DNA of 64,000 nt. Origin: Enterococcus asini ATCC 700915. GTDB lineage: Bacteria; Bacillota; Bacilli; Lactobacillales; Enterococcaceae. A program made the position numbers and the translations under genes. The stretch is taken from NCBI RefSeq assembly GCF_000407365.1, contig NZ_ASVU01000001.1, positions 901,501-965,500 of the forward strand, in the 5' to 3' direction. Below the pieces are notes generated by a model that was given only the letters and a program-made list of their open reading frames with translations, was not told where the DNA came from and searched no databases. Positions 32,443 to 42,830 of this stretch are shown in pieces (position 1 is the first letter of the stretch; each line of letters opens with the position of its first letter).

Positions 32443-33744
32443 ATGCGCATGGTGGATTTAATCGAAAAAAAACGGGACGGTAAGGCATTGTCCCAAGCAG
32501 AGATTCAGTACATTATTGCTAATTACACGAACGAGACGATTCCTGACTATCAAATGAGTGCATTGCTTATGGCGATTTACTACGAGGATATGACGGACGA
32601 AGAGATTATCCAGTTGACCTTGGCTATGGCTCACTCAGGAGAAGTCATCGACCTGTCTTCCATTGAGGGCATCAAGGTGGACAAGCATTCGACTGGTGGC
32701 GTGGGGGATACCACGACTTTGGTTCTGGCTCCTTTAGTGGCGGCTGTGGGGGTACCTGTGGCGAAGATGTCTGGTCGTGGCTTGGGCTTTACCGGGGGGA
32801 CTTTGGACAAGCTGGAGTCGATTCCCAGTTTTCAAATCGAGATTGCCGATGAGGATTTCATCCGCATTGTGAATGAAAGCAAAGTGGCGGTGATTGGTCA
32901 GTCCGGAGATTTGGCACCGGCGGACAAGAAACTGTATGCCTTGCGAGACGTGACGGCCACGGTTAGCTCGATTCCCTTGATTGCCAGCTCCATTATGAGC
33001 AAAAAAATCGCGGCAGGAGCCGATGCCATCGTTTTAGACGTGACTACCGGTGAAGGAGCCTTTATGAAGGACTTGACCCAAGCGAAGCGTCTGGCAGAAA
33101 CCATGGTTCGGATTGGCAAGCTAGCCAAGCGGCAAGTGATGGCCGTAGTTTCCGATATGTCCCAGCCTTTAGGGGAAGCCGTGGGCAATGGCCTGGAAGT
33201 GGTGGAAGCCATTGAAACCTTGCAAGGTCATGGTCCGGCAGATCTTTTGGAAATGTGTTATATCCTTGGCGCCCAAATGGTGGTCTTGGCCAAAAGAGCG
33301 GAAAACCTCACGGAAGCTCGAGAATTGCTAGAAGAAGCTTTGACGTCTGGTCGTGCTTTGGAAAAATTCAAAGAAATGATCACAAACCAAGGGGGCGACG
33401 CCAGTGTGGTGGACCAGCCGGAACGCTTGGTGACGGCGAAGTACCAAATCGAACTTCCAGCAAAAGAAGCCGGGGTCGTAACAAAACTTGTGGCCAATGA
33501 AATCGGCGTAGCGGCCATGCTACTAGGTGCCGGCCGACAAACCAAAGAAGATACCATTAACTATGGTGTGGGCTTGAAACTACACAAGAAGATTGGTGAT
33601 GCGGTGGCTGTGGGAGAATCTTTGGTGACGATTTATGCGGATTCAAAAGAGGTCACCGAGGTCAAAGAACGGCTCTACAAAAATATCGTGATCGGGGCTT
33701 CCGCCGTGGAGCCACCGTTGATTCATGATATCATTACAGAATAA
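32443..33744 (+). CDS. pdp: Pyrimidine-nucleoside phosphorylase
   Basis: Pdp splits thymidine, deoxyuridine and uridine into base and (deoxy)ribose-1-phosphate. The 433-residue protein has the thymidine phosphorylase family signature around [19 protein letters not shown] and [17 protein letters not shown]. Length and motifs are standard. An AGGAGG site lies 8 bp before the ATG. It heads a run with deoC and cdd, which use and feed the sugar phosphate. Confidence 0.96.
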   Translation: MRMVDLIEKKRDGKALSQAEIQYIIANYTNETIPDYQMSALLMAIYYEDMTDEEIIQLTLAMAHSGEVIDLSSIEGIKVDKHSTGGVGDTTTLVLAPLVAAVGVPVAKMSGRGLGFTGGTLDKLESIPSFQIEIADEDFIRIVNESKVAVIGQSGDLAPADKKLYALRDVTATVSSIPLIASSIMSKKIAAGADAIVLDVTTGEGAFMKDLTQAKRLAETMVRIGKLAKRQVMAVVSDMSQPLGEAVGNGLEVVEAIETLQGHGPADLLEMCYILGAQMVVLAKRAENLTEARELLEEALTSGRALEKFKEMITNQGGDASVVDQPERLVTAKYQIELPAKEAGVVTKLVANEIGVAAMLLGAGRQTKEDTINYGVGLKLHKKIGDAVAVGESLVTIYADSKEVTEVKERLYKNIVIGASAVEPPLIHDIITE

Positions 33745-33758
33745 GGAGTGATGGAAAA

Positions 33759-34421
33759 ATGGAATTAAACCGAATGATGGATCACACAATTTTAAAAGCA
33801 GACGCAACAGAACAAGATGTCTTGCAAGTGATTGAAGAAGCGAAGGAATATCATTTTTACTCCGTCTGCATCAACCCAACATGGGTGAAGCTGGCAGCGG
33901 AAAAATTGGCGGGAGAACCAGTAGCCGTATGTACCGTGATTGGCTTCCCTCTAGGAGCGAATACCTCAGAGGTCAAAGCCTATGAAACGACAGATGCCAT
34001 CAACAATGGGGCTGATGAAGTCGACATGGTGATCAATGTAGGTGCTCTAAAATCGGCACAATACAAGAAGGTTCAACAAGATATCGAAGCCGTAGTTGCG
34101 GCAGCGAAGGACCGGGCATTGGTGAAAGTCATCATCGAAACGGCTCTTTTAACCAAAGAAGAAATCGTCAAAGCTTGTGAACTCGCTCAAGCAGCTGGGG
34201 CCGACTTTGTCAAAACCTCCACCGGCTTTTCCACTAGCGGGGCCGCTGCAGCAGACGTAAAACTTATGCGGGAAACCGTGGGATCATCCATGGGTGTCAA
34301 AGCCTCTGGAGGCATTCACAGTGCCCAAGAAGCTATGGCGATGATCGAAGCTGGAGCCAATCGTTTAGGTACCAGTGCCAGCGTGGCAATTATCACTGGA
34401 GCTAAAGGCGAAGGATATTAA
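33759..34421 (+). CDS. deoC: Deoxyribose-phosphate aldolase
   Basis: DeoC cleaves deoxyribose-5-phosphate to glyceraldehyde-3-phosphate and acetaldehyde. The 220-residue protein carries [11 protein letters not shown] and the Schiff-base lysine in FVKTSTGFS, plus the phosphate-binding [14 protein letters not shown]. It follows pdp by 14 bp and works on the sugar phosphate released by the phosphorylases after DeoB. Confidence 0.97.
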   Translation: MELNRMMDHTILKADATEQDVLQVIEEAKEYHFYSVCINPTWVKLAAEKLAGEPVAVCTVIGFPLGANTSEVKAYETTDAINNGADEVDMVINVGALKSAQYKKVQQDIEAVVAAAKDRALVKVIIETALLTKEEIVKACELAQAAGADFVKTSTGFSTSGAAAADVKLMRETVGSSMGVKASGGIHSAQEAMAMIEAGANRLGTSASVAIITGAKGEGY

Positions 34422-34433
34422 GAGGAAGTAGCG

Positions 34434-34829
34434 ATGAAAGCACAGCAGGAATGGATTGATATTGCAGTTTCCGCCTTGGATCGAGCTTATGTGCCTTATT
34501 CCCACTTTCCTGTGGGGGCCTGTTTAGTTTCCGCCGATGGAGCGGTTTACCAAGGGATTAACATTGAAAATGCTTCTTTTGGTTTGACCAATTGTGCGGA
34601 GCGAACGGCCTTTTTTAAGGCGATTTCGGAAGGCAAACGAGATTTTGTACATTTAGTGGTCGCCGGACATACACCGGCACCCATTTCTCCTTGTGGGGCT
34701 TGTCGTCAAGTGATGGCGGAGTTTTGTACCCCAGAGATGCCTGTGACCCTCATTGGGGACGCAGGGGTTATCAAGGAGACGACCGTGGGAGATTTACTCC
34801 CATACTCATTTACCAACCAAGATCTTTAA
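34434..34829 (+). CDS. cdd: Cytidine deaminase
   Basis: Cdd deaminates cytidine and deoxycytidine to the uridine forms that Pdp then splits. The 131 residues show the zinc site: NCAERTAFF (Cys and catalytic Glu) and PCGACRQVM (two Cys), as in the small homotetrameric enzymes. VPYSHFPVGACLV is the usual N-terminal substrate motif. The gene follows deoC by 12 bp. Confidence 0.97.
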   Translation: MKAQQEWIDIAVSALDRAYVPYSHFPVGACLVSADGAVYQGINIENASFGLTNCAERTAFFKAISEGKRDFVHLVVAGHTPAPISPCGACRQVMAEFCTPEMPVTLIGDAGVIKETTVGDLLPYSFTNQDL

Positions 34830-34905
34830 ACTAGGATTCACTCGGCGACACTTACTAGTGTAGTGGCCGTTGAATACAATAATTCAACTAGGGGGCTTTA
34901 CAGAA

Positions 34906-36024
34906 ATGAAAAAAGCGAATGTATGGAAAGTAGGCGCAGTAGTACTGGCAAGTGTCATGGTACTAGGAGCTTGTGGTGGCGGGGGCGGAACTAGCTCTAG
35001 CTCAGATACAAAAACGAGCGGTAGCGGCAGCAATGATGCAGCCCACAGCGTAGCCTTAATCACCGATACCGGTGGTGTAGACGACAAATCCTTTAACCAA
35101 TCTGCTTGGGAAGGTTTACAAGCATGGGGTAAGGAAAATGGTTTGGAAAAAGGTGCTGGCGGTTATAACTACTTCCAATCCGATGATGCTGCCGATTATG
35201 CGAACAACATCAACACTGCTGTGACAAATGGGTTCCACACGATTTTCGGGATTGGCTACTTGTTGAAAGACGATATCTCTAGCGCAGCGATGCAAAATCC
35301 TGACGTGAACTTTGGTTTGATCGATGATGTGATCGAAGGTCAAGACAATGTAGTATCTGCAACTTTTAAAGACAACGAAGCGTCTTACTTGGCAGGGATT
35401 GCTGCAGCTTACACAACCAAAACAAACGCTGTTGGCTTTGTCGGTGGGGAAGAAGGAGCGGTTATCGACCGTTTTGAAGCTGGTTTTGTTAAAGGGGTAG
35501 AAGATACCGCTAAAGAATTGGGCAAAGACATCAAAGTAGACGTACAATACGCTGCTTCCTTTAGCTCTCCAGACAAAGGGAAATCAATCGCCGCTTCCAT
35601 GATTACCAATGGCGCAGACGTGATCTTCCACGCAGCTGGTGGTACTGGGGTTGGGGTCTTTACTGAAGCAATCACAACCAACGAACAAAAAACCGATGCG
35701 GAACTAGAAGAAAGCAAAATCTGGGTTATCGGGGTTGACCGGGACCAAGAAGCAGACGGCAAATTCACTTCTAAAGATGGTACTGAGTCTAACTGTACTC
35801 TGACTTCTACTTTGAAAGGTGTTGGCGCGGCTGTTCAAGATATCTCGAATAAAGCGATGAACGACAAATTCCCTGGTGGCGAACACTTGGAATACGGTTT
35901 GAAAGACGGCGGGGTTGATTTGACACCGGGCGCTGTTTCTGACGAAGGAAAAGCAGCCATCGAAACTGCTAAAAAAGACATTATCGACGGCAAAATCGAA
36001 GTACCAGAAACACCAAAAGACTAA
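34906..36024 (+). CDS. bmpA: BmpA/Med-family nucleoside-binding lipoprotein
   Basis: The 372-residue protein starts with a lipoprotein signal peptide (lipobox VLGACG, lipid-anchored Cys at about residue 23), a Gly/Ser-rich linker, and then the BMP domain (ALITDTGGVDDKSFNQSAWEGL, VGFVGGEEGAVIDRFEAGFVKG). Homologues bind purine nucleosides such as guanosine or inosine and pass them to the ABC transporter encoded downstream. The ATG at 34906 follows GGGGG and gives the signal peptide directly; the longer frame from 34870 does not. Confidence 0.95.
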   Translation: MKKANVWKVGAVVLASVMVLGACGGGGGTSSSSDTKTSGSGSNDAAHSVALITDTGGVDDKSFNQSAWEGLQAWGKENGLEKGAGGYNYFQSDDAADYANNINTAVTNGFHTIFGIGYLLKDDISSAAMQNPDVNFGLIDDVIEGQDNVVSATFKDNEASYLAGIAAAYTTKTNAVGFVGGEEGAVIDRFEAGFVKGVEDTAKELGKDIKVDVQYAASFSSPDKGKSIAASMITNGADVIFHAAGGTGVGVFTEAITTNEQKTDAELEESKIWVIGVDRDQEADGKFTSKDGTESNCTLTSTLKGVGAAVQDISNKAMNDKFPGGEHLEYGLKDGGVDLTPGAVSDEGKAAIETAKKDIIDGKIEVPETPKD

Positions 36025-36034
36025 TGGGTAAATG

Positions 36035-36068
36035 AGGTCTTGTCTGTTTGACAGGCAAGACCTTTTTT
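36035..36068 (+). terminator. Terminator (possibly partial) after bmpA
   Basis: AGGTCTTG and CAAGACCT with a 12-base centre, followed by TTTTTT. It may lower transcription of the transporter genes relative to the abundant binding protein. Confidence 0.85.
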
Positions 36069-36135
36069 CTTGAAAAGTGCAGATAAGCTGTTCCAGTTAG
36101 ACCAGCAGCGCTTTTTTTGTAAGGTGTGTTCCTAT

Positions 36136-36174
36136 CCTTATGACAGCTTGTGGGCAATGCCGGCTGTCATAAGG
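36136..36174 (+). repeat. 12-bp perfect inverted repeat before the nucleoside ABC genes
   Basis: CCTTATGACAGC and GCTGTCATAAGG flank a 15-base loop. There is no T-run, so it is not a normal terminator. It lies about 70 bp before the ATPase start and may be an RNA stabiliser or processing point, or an operator. Confidence 0.6.
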
Positions 36175-36244
36175 AGGGGATCGCAAGCTCCTTGGTTTGC
36201 CCAAATCGTCGGTAAGCGTGTAGAAAGTAAAGGATGTGAGTGAA

Positions 36245-37813
36245 GTGACGGAAACAACAAAATATGTCATTGAGATGCGGCATATTACCAAAGAATTTGG
36301 CCCTTTTAAAGCCAATGATGATATCAATCTGCAAGTGCGTCCCGGAGAAATCCATGCGCTTTTAGGAGAAAACGGCGCCGGCAAGTCCACTTTGATGAAT
36401 ATCCTCTCTGGTTTGTTAGAACCTACAGAAGGAGAAATCCTCATCAATGGTCAAACGGTGAAAATCACCAGTCCCACCGAAGCCAATCGCTTAGGAATCG
36501 GCATGGTCCATCAACATTTCATGCTGGTGGATGCTTTTAGTGTGACGGAAAACATCATCTTAGGTAGTGAGCCCCATTCCTTAGGTGTCTTGAATCGGAA
36601 GAAAGCTCGGCAAACGATTGAAGAGCTTTCCAGTCGTTATGGTTTAGCCGTGGATCCCGATGCCTTGGTCCGGGATATTTCCGTGGGGATGCAACAACGG
36701 GTAGAAATCTTGAAGACTTTGTATCGCGGGGCCGATGTTTTGATCTTTGATGAACCCTCTGCCGTCTTGACGCCTCAAGAAATCGAAGGCTTGATCCAAA
36801 TCATGAAAGAGCTCGTTGCCGAAGGGAAATCGATTATTCTGATTACCCATAAGTTGGACGAAATCAAAGCCGTGGCGGATCGCTGTACAGTTATTCGTCG
36901 AGGCAAGGGTATCGGTACGGTAAACGTAAACGATGTTAGCTCCCAAGAATTAGCAGACATGATGGTAGGACGGTCGGTCTCCTTTAAAACGGAAAAACGC
37001 ACCGCAACACCAAAAGAAGTCATCCTTTCCGTGGAAAATCTCACGGTTAAGGAAAGCCGAGGCTTAGAAGCGGTGAAAAATCTGAGCTTGGAAGTCCGGG
37101 CGGGGGAAGTGCTAGGGATTGCCGGCATCGATGGTAATGGTCAATCGGAATTGGTGCAAGCTATCACCGGATTGCGTAAAGTCGAAAGCGGCAAGATCAT
37201 GATTGACGGTGAAGACATGACCAATAAGCGCCCGCGCTTTATCACGGAACACGGCGTTGGTCACGTTCCTGAAGACCGGCACAAGTATGGCTTGGTCTTG
37301 GATATGTCCTTGTCGGAAAACATGGCGCTACAGACCTATTACCAAGTTCCTATGAGTCAATACGGCGTCTTGAACTACGGGGAGATGAATAGCAAAGCCC
37401 GGGAATTGATTCAAGAGTTTGACGTGCGGACTACCAATGAATTGGTACCAGCTAAAGCACTTTCCGGCGGGAATCAGCAAAAAGCGATTATCGCTCGGGA
37501 AGTCAGTCGCGACCCGGATCTTTTAATCGTAGCCAATCCGACGCGGGGATTGGACGTGGGGGCGATTGAATTTATCCACAAGCGTTTGATTGAACAACGG
37601 GATAAGTTTAAAGCGGTCTTGTTAATCAGTTTTGAATTGGACGAAATCATGAATGTTTCCGACCGTATCGCCGTGCTTCACGGTGGGGAAATCGTCGGGA
37701 TTGTGGATCCAAAAGAAACCAGTGAAAATGAACTTGGTTTGCTTATGGCAGGGTATTCTCTTGAAGAAGCCCGCGCTGAATTAGAAACGAAAGCAGGTGA
37801 GCCAATTGTCTAA
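36245..37813 (+). CDS. Nucleoside ABC transporter, double ATPase subunit
   Basis: The 522-residue protein consists of two ABC domains like RbsA and YufO/NupA. The first is complete (GENGAGKST, signature ISVGMQQRVEILKTL, LIFDEPSAVL). The second has a degenerate P-loop GIDGNGQSE and signature LSGGNQQKAI, as is normal for this subfamily. It powers uptake of nucleosides bound by BmpA. SD-like AAAGGATGTGA favours the GTG at 36245 over the GTG at 36236. It overlaps the first permease gene. Confidence 0.95.
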   Translation: MTETTKYVIEMRHITKEFGPFKANDDINLQVRPGEIHALLGENGAGKSTLMNILSGLLEPTEGEILINGQTVKITSPTEANRLGIGMVHQHFMLVDAFSVTENIILGSEPHSLGVLNRKKARQTIEELSSRYGLAVDPDALVRDISVGMQQRVEILKTLYRGADVLIFDEPSAVLTPQEIEGLIQIMKELVAEGKSIILITHKLDEIKAVADRCTVIRRGKGIGTVNVNDVSSQELADMMVGRSVSFKTEKRTATPKEVILSVENLTVKESRGLEAVKNLSLEVRAGEVLGIAGIDGNGQSELVQAITGLRKVESGKIMIDGEDMTNKRPRFITEHGVGHVPEDRHKYGLVLDMSLSENMALQTYYQVPMSQYGVLNYGEMNSKARELIQEFDVRTTNELVPAKALSGGNQQKAIIAREVSRDPDLLIVANPTRGLDVGAIEFIHKRLIEQRDKFKAVLLISFELDEIMNVSDRIAVLHGGEIVGIVDPKETSENELGLLMAGYSLEEARAELETKAGEPIV

Positions 37814-38957
37814 TACCTCAGAAAAGATTCGCAATCTGTTGGTACCGGTGATTGCCGTCTTGTTAGGCTTTTTAATCGGAGGCATTGTCATGGCCGCATT
37901 CGGCTACAATCCGATTGAAGGCTACAGTCAAATGTTTAAAACGGCCTTTTTAAATCCTCAGACCCATCAGATCAATCCCCGCAATATCGGGGAAATCTTC
38001 GTGACGGCGGCACCTTTAATCTTTACGGCTTTAGGCTTTTCCGTGGCCAACTCGGCCGGCTTCTTTAATATCGGGCTTTCCGGGCAAGCACTTTGTGGCT
38101 GGGTGGCAAGTATTTGGCTAGCCTTGTCCTTGCCGGATGTTCCCAAAGGTCTTTTAGTTCCCGTGGTTTTGTTAGTGGGGGCACTAGCCGGCGCTTTGGC
38201 GGCGGCCGTTCCCGGAGTTTTACGAGCGTTGTTTGGCACCAGTGAAGTAATCGTGACGATTATGATGAACTACATCATCCTATATGGGGCCAATCATATC
38301 GTGACTCATGTTATGAGTAAAGACTTGATCAGTAACACCGGGAAAACCAAGTTGGTAGGGCAAAACGCCACCTTGCAAACGGAATTCTTGCGTAACTTGA
38401 CCCAAGGTTCTCGCTTGAATATCGGGATTTTTCTAGCACTGATTTTTCTAGTTTTGACTTGGTTTTTGATGAAGAAAACCACTCTTGGTTTTGAAATTCG
38501 CTCTGTGGGCTTGAACCCAGATGCTTCCGAGTATGCCGGTATGAGTAGCAAGCGGACGATTATTTTCTCCATGGTGATTTCCGGTTTCTTAGCCGGCCTC
38601 GGGGGCGTAATCTACGGTCTTGGGACCTTCCAGTATTATTTCAGTCAAGGATCTTCTTTAAGTATCGGGTTTGATGGCATGGCGGTTTCCTTGTTAGGTT
38701 CCGGTAGTTCCATCGGTATCTTGCTTTCCGCCTTGTTGTTCAGTGTCTTGAAACTAGGAGGCGCGGGGATGCAGATGATTAATATTCCTTCTGAATTGGT
38801 GGATGTGGATATTGCCATTATTATCTTCTTTGTGGGAATTAGTTTTGTGATTCGCTTTGTCTTGGCCAAATTCTTTGGCAACAAGCGACAAGTCGCTGTG
38901 GTGGAAGAAATCGAAACCAAACCAAGTGACCAAGACCAGGAAGGAGGCGTGCTCTAA
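37806..38957 (+). CDS. Nucleoside ABC transporter permease (YufP/NupB-like)
   Basis: This is an integral membrane subunit of about 383 residues with many hydrophobic spans and the permease motif GGVIYGLGTFQYYF, of the BPD_transp_2 type used with BMP-family binding proteins. The start is uncertain: TTG at 37806 is spaced 5 bp from AGGTGA, while a GTG at 37797 sits inside that site. It overlaps the ATPase gene and shares ATG/TAA bases with the next permease, indicating coupled translation. Confidence 0.93.
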   Translation: MSNTSEKIRNLLVPVIAVLLGFLIGGIVMAAFGYNPIEGYSQMFKTAFLNPQTHQINPRNIGEIFVTAAPLIFTALGFSVANSAGFFNIGLSGQALCGWVASIWLALSLPDVPKGLLVPVVLLVGALAGALAAAVPGVLRALFGTSEVIVTIMMNYIILYGANHIVTHVMSKDLISNTGKTKLVGQNATLQTEFLRNLTQGSRLNIGIFLALIFLVLTWFLMKKTTLGFEIRSVGLNPDASEYAGMSSKRTIIFSMVISGFLAGLGGVIYGLGTFQYYFSQGSSLSIGFDGMAVSLLGSGSSIGILLSALLFSVLKLGGAGMQMINIPSELVDVDIAIIIFFVGISFVIRFVLAKFFGNKRQVAVVEEIETKPSDQDQEGGVL

Positions 38958-39910
38958 TGGATATGAATCAAATTGCTTCAATCATTACGCAAACCTTGAT
39001 TTACTCCACGCCGCTGATTTTGACCGCATTAGGAGGCGTCTTCTCCGAGCGTAGTGGGATCGTCAACGTGGGCTTGGAAGGAATCATGGTCATCGGGGCT
39101 TTCACTGCGGTGGTCTTCAACTTGGAAATGGCAGATACCTTTGGGGCAGCCACTCCTTGGTTGGCCATTATCGTGGCTGGGTTAGCCGGTGTGCTGTTTT
39201 CCTTATTGCATGCATTGGCGACGGTGAATTTTCGCGCGGATCATATTATCAGTGGTACCGTGATGAATATGTTGGCGCCGGCTTTGGCCATTTTCTTGGT
39301 AAAAGTAATGTACGGTAAAGGACAAACAGATGGGATTACCCGCCGTTTGGGATACTTTACCGTTCCCGGTCTGGAAAAAATTCCGGTGTTGGGTCCATTG
39401 CTCTTTAAGAACACCTTTTTACCAGCGTACTTTGCGATTCTGGTAGCGGTATTGGCTTGGTTTGTGATCTTTAAGACGAAATTCGGTTTGCGCTTGCGCT
39501 CCGTGGGGGAACATCCCCAAGCAGCGGACACATTAGGGATCAATGTTTACCTTATGCGCTATGCCGGAGTTTTGATTTCCGGTTTTCTAGGCGGTATGGG
39601 GGGAGCAATCTTTGCGCAATCCATCTCCGGCCGGTTTGCCATTACCACGATTGCCGGACAAGGGTTTATCTCCATGGCGGCGATGATTTTTGGGAAGTGG
39701 AATCCTTTAGGAGCTATGGGGGCCGCGATTTTCTTCGGCTTTGCCCAAAATATCAGTATCGCCGGGAAAAATATCCCCGTGATTTCCTCTATTCCAGACG
39801 TGTATTTGCAAATTGCACCTTATGTTTTGACGATTGTCGTCTTGGTGTTATTCTTAGGGAAAGCCTCTGGTCCTAAGGCAAATGGGACCAACTATATCAA
39901 ATCTAAATAA
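38957..39910 (+). CDS. Nucleoside ABC transporter permease (YufQ/NupC-like)
   Basis: The 317-residue membrane protein is the second permease of the nucleoside importer, with the conserved ALGGVFSERSGIVNVGLEGIMVIGAF near the start and GAIFAQSISGRFAITTIAGQGFISMAAMIFGKW in the second half. With the partner permease, the double ATPase and BmpA it forms the complete uptake system. The start overlaps the stop of the previous gene (TAATG). Confidence 0.95.
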   Translation: MDMNQIASIITQTLIYSTPLILTALGGVFSERSGIVNVGLEGIMVIGAFTAVVFNLEMADTFGAATPWLAIIVAGLAGVLFSLLHALATVNFRADHIISGTVMNMLAPALAIFLVKVMYGKGQTDGITRRLGYFTVPGLEKIPVLGPLLFKNTFLPAYFAILVAVLAWFVIFKTKFGLRLRSVGEHPQAADTLGINVYLMRYAGVLISGFLGGMGGAIFAQSISGRFAITTIAGQGFISMAAMIFGKWNPLGAMGAAIFFGFAQNISIAGKNIPVISSIPDVYLQIAPYVLTIVVLVLFLGKASGPKANGTNYIKSK

Positions 39911-39991
39911 GCAACACAAATTAAGGGTGGGACTAAGGGACATTGTTGCTTTGTTCTGCCCTTTTGTAAAAAAAAGAAAGAGGGTTGCGAG

Positions 39992-41158
39992 ATGTTTAAA
40001 CGTGTACATTTGATTGTCATGGATTCAGTAGGGATTGGCGAAGCGCCGGATGCAGATCGTTTTGGTGATGTGGGAGCGGATACCCTAGGCCATATTGCGG
40101 AACAAGCGGGGCTAAACATTCCCCACTTGGAAAATCTAGGCCTCGGGACGATTCGACCACTGGCTGGCGTGGCTAGTGTGGCGGATCATCAAGGCTATGC
40201 TACAAAATTGGAAGAAGTCTCCGTGGGGAAAGACACGATGACCGGCCACTGGGAAATCATGGGCTTGAATATCCAAAAACCGTTTCGGGTCTTTCCTGAT
40301 GGCTTCCCTGAAGAATTACTCAAACAAATCGAGGACTTCTCTGGTCGGAAAATCGTCTGCAACAAACCATATTCCGGTACTGAAGTCATTAAAGATTACG
40401 GGGAACATCAAATGAAAACCGGGGACTTAATCGTCTACACTTCGGCGGATCCCGTGTTGCAAATTGCCGCTCATGAAGAAATCATTCCTTTAGACGAGTT
40501 GTATCGCATTTGCCAATTCGCTCGGGATATCACCAAAGATGATCCTTACATGATTGGTCGAATTATCGCCCGTCCGTATGTAGGAGAACCAGGAAACTTC
40601 ACTCGGACCAGCAATCGCCATGACTATGCTTTGGATCCATTTGGCAAGACAGTCTTGGATTCATTGAAAGACAATGGCAAAGACGTGATCGCCGTGGGGA
40701 AAATTAACGATATCTTCAACGGTCAAGGGATCACTGCAGCAGTGCGGACAAAGAGTAACATGGATGGGGTCGACAAGCTATTAGACGTGATGAAAGAAGA
40801 CTTTACCGGTTTGAGCTTCACGAACTTGGTGGACTTTGATGCTTTGTATGGTCATCGCCGGGATGTAGTAGGCTATGCCCATGCGATTGAAGACTTTGAC
40901 TTGCGCTTGCCGGAAATCTTGGCAGCCATGGAAGAGGATGATCTGCTGATGATTACCGCAGACCACGGGAATGATCCAACGTTCCCAGGAACCGACCACA
41001 CCAGAGAATACGTGCCATTGTTGGTTTATAGTAAGCAACTTCAAGGGCAAGGACAATTGCCTCAAGGACACTATGCGGATATTTCCGCAACGATTGCAGA
41101 AAACTTTGCCGTGCCTGCGACTGAAAATGGCACGAGCTTTTTAGCCGCTTTAAAATAG
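39992..41158 (+). CDS. deoB: Phosphopentomutase
   Basis: DeoB converts (deoxy)ribose-1-phosphate to the 5-phosphate for DeoC. The 388-residue protein starts [22 protein letters not shown] with the metal-binding Asp, carries the phosphorylated-residue region [15 protein letters not shown], and ends with the metal site [21 protein letters not shown]. It is an alkaline-phosphatase-superfamily enzyme of normal length. It is followed by the purine phosphorylases after 9 bp. Confidence 0.97.
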   Translation: MFKRVHLIVMDSVGIGEAPDADRFGDVGADTLGHIAEQAGLNIPHLENLGLGTIRPLAGVASVADHQGYATKLEEVSVGKDTMTGHWEIMGLNIQKPFRVFPDGFPEELLKQIEDFSGRKIVCNKPYSGTEVIKDYGEHQMKTGDLIVYTSADPVLQIAAHEEIIPLDELYRICQFARDITKDDPYMIGRIIARPYVGEPGNFTRTSNRHDYALDPFGKTVLDSLKDNGKDVIAVGKINDIFNGQGITAAVRTKSNMDGVDKLLDVMKEDFTGLSFTNLVDFDALYGHRRDVVGYAHAIEDFDLRLPEILAAMEEDDLLMITADHGNDPTFPGTDHTREYVPLLVYSKQLQGQGQLPQGHYADISATIAENFAVPATENGTSFLAALK

Positions 41159-41167
41159 GAGGGACCT

Positions 41168-41986
41168 ATGACTGGATTGACAAAGAAGGTACAAGAGACA
41201 TTGAATTATTTACAAGGAGCAGGGATTGGCGCCGTGGACTTCGGCTTGATTCTCGGCTCCGGGCTAGGGGAATTAGCCGAAGAAATCGAAAACCCAGTGC
41301 GGGTGCCTTATACGGAGATTCCCCATTTTCCGGTATCCACCGTGGTGGGCCATGCGGGACAATTGGTTTATGGCACCTTAGCCGGCAAGCAAGTCCTGGC
41401 TATGCAAGGTCGCTTCCATTACTATGAAGGGTATTCCATGCAAGAAGTGACGTATCCTGTGCGAGTAATGCAAGCTTTAAAGGCTCATTCGCTAATCGTG
41501 ACCAATGCTTGTGGGGGCGTGAATGAAAACTTTGTGCCTGGGGATTTGATGTTGATCAATGATCAGATCAACTTCATGGGTGCAAACCCGTTAATCGGAT
41601 CAAATGAAGAGGAATTAGGGCCACGCTTTTCCGATATGAGTCAGGCCTTTACTCCAAGCTATCGTCAAACTGCTCAAAAAGTGGGGGAAAAGTTAGGTTT
41701 GACCTTGAAAGAAGGGGTCTACATGGGCTTTTCTGGACCAACTTACGAGACACCAGCAGAGATTCGCTTTGCTCGGACCATTGGCGCCGATGCCGTGGGG
41801 ATGTCCACGGTGCCAGAAGTGATCGTGGCGGTTCACGGGGGCATGAAAGTCCTAGGTGTTTCCTGCATTACCAATTTGGCTGCTGGGATGCAAGCCAGCT
41901 TGAACCACGAAGAAGTAGTAGCGACGACCGAGCGAGTGAAGAGCCAGTTTAAAACACTGGTTAAGGAAACCTTAGCCGCTTTATAA
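41168..41986 (+). CDS. punA: Purine nucleoside phosphorylase (trimeric, PNP type II)
   Basis: The 272-residue enzyme phosphorolyses inosine and guanosine. It has GLILGSGLGELAEEIE, the phosphate site GRFHYYEGY, VTNACGGVN and the base-binding GFSGPTYETPAEIR with MSTVPEVIVA. This is the trimeric PNP class, distinct from the hexameric DeoD encoded next. Having both classes covers 6-oxo and adenine nucleosides. Confidence 0.95.
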   Translation: MTGLTKKVQETLNYLQGAGIGAVDFGLILGSGLGELAEEIENPVRVPYTEIPHFPVSTVVGHAGQLVYGTLAGKQVLAMQGRFHYYEGYSMQEVTYPVRVMQALKAHSLIVTNACGGVNENFVPGDLMLINDQINFMGANPLIGSNEEELGPRFSDMSQAFTPSYRQTAQKVGEKLGLTLKEGVYMGFSGPTYETPAEIRFARTIGADAVGMSTVPEVIVAVHGGMKVLGVSCITNLAAGMQASLNHEEVVATTERVKSQFKTLVKETLAAL

Positions 41987-42023
41987 GGACGAAGCACTTT
42001 AAGACAGGGAGGAAGAAAAACAG

Positions 42024-42728
42024 ATGAGCGTACACATTGGTGCAAAACCTGGGGAGATTGCAGACAAAATCTTGTTACCTGGGGATCCATTGCGGGCAAA
42101 ATACATTGCGGAAACCTTTTTAGAAGATGCGATTTGTTACAATGAAGTCCGGGGAATGCTGGGCTATACAGGGATTTACAAAGGAGAACGGGTCTCCGTG
42201 CAAGGCACAGGAATGGGGATGCCGTCTGCTACGATTTACGCCCAAGAATTGATTCAATCCTATGGGGTGAAAAAACTGATTCGAGTTGGTACCTGTGGGG
42301 CCTTGGCCGAAGAGGTTCACGTGCGGGATCTAGTGATTGCCCAAGGAGCGGCGACTAGCTCTGCCATGGTGCAAAAGAATTTCCACGCATTCCATTATCC
42401 ACCGATTGCAGATTTTGACTTACTGCTGAAATCCTACGAACTGGCTAAAGCCCGGAACTTTACCGTGCACGTGGGGAACGTCTTGTCAGAAGATACCTTC
42501 TACAAGGACGATTTGACCGAAACCATGGAGCTGGCAAAACTCGGCGTTTTAGGCGTGGAAATGGAAGCGGCGGCATTGTATTACTTGGGCGCTAAATTCC
42601 ACGTACAAGCTTTGGCCATTTGCACTGTGAGTGATCACATCATCACCGGGGAAGAAACTACGGCAGAAGAGCGCCAAACCACCTTCAACGAAATGATCGA
42701 AGTCGGTTTGGAAACGGCGATTGCGTAA
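42024..42728 (+). CDS. deoD: Purine nucleoside phosphorylase DeoD type (hexameric)
   Basis: The 234-residue protein shows [18 protein letters not shown]-type start (as [13 protein letters not shown]), [24 protein letters not shown], and [13 protein letters not shown], the hallmarks of DeoD. It accepts adenosine, inosine and guanosine and their deoxy forms. It is the last gene of the nucleoside operon and is followed by a strong terminator. Confidence 0.97.
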   Translation: MSVHIGAKPGEIADKILLPGDPLRAKYIAETFLEDAICYNEVRGMLGYTGIYKGERVSVQGTGMGMPSATIYAQELIQSYGVKKLIRVGTCGALAEEVHVRDLVIAQGAATSSAMVQKNFHAFHYPPIADFDLLLKSYELAKARNFTVHVGNVLSEDTFYKDDLTETMELAKLGVLGVEMEAAALYYLGAKFHVQALAICTVSDHIITGEETTAEERQTTFNEMIEVGLETAIA

Positions 42729-42748
42729 CTTCAGCCAAAATAAACCAC

Positions 42749-42783
42749 AAAAAACCAGCCTCCCATGGGAAGCTGGTTTTTTG
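42749..42783 (+). terminator. Terminator of the nucleoside operon
   Basis: AAAAAACCAGC and GCTGGTTTTTT with an inner TCCCATGGGA pairing give a strong hairpin plus T-run. The A-run on the other side may also stop minus-strand transcription from gpmA. Confidence 0.94.
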
Positions 42784-42830
42784 TTACGACTATGGAAGTG
42801 TCGATTGAGGAAATTCCTCAACAGGCAATC

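Noticed and set aside
37085-37160. Degenerate second P-loop in the nucleoside ATPase as a defect
   Set aside because: An altered second nucleotide site is normal for RbsA/YufO-type double ATPases.
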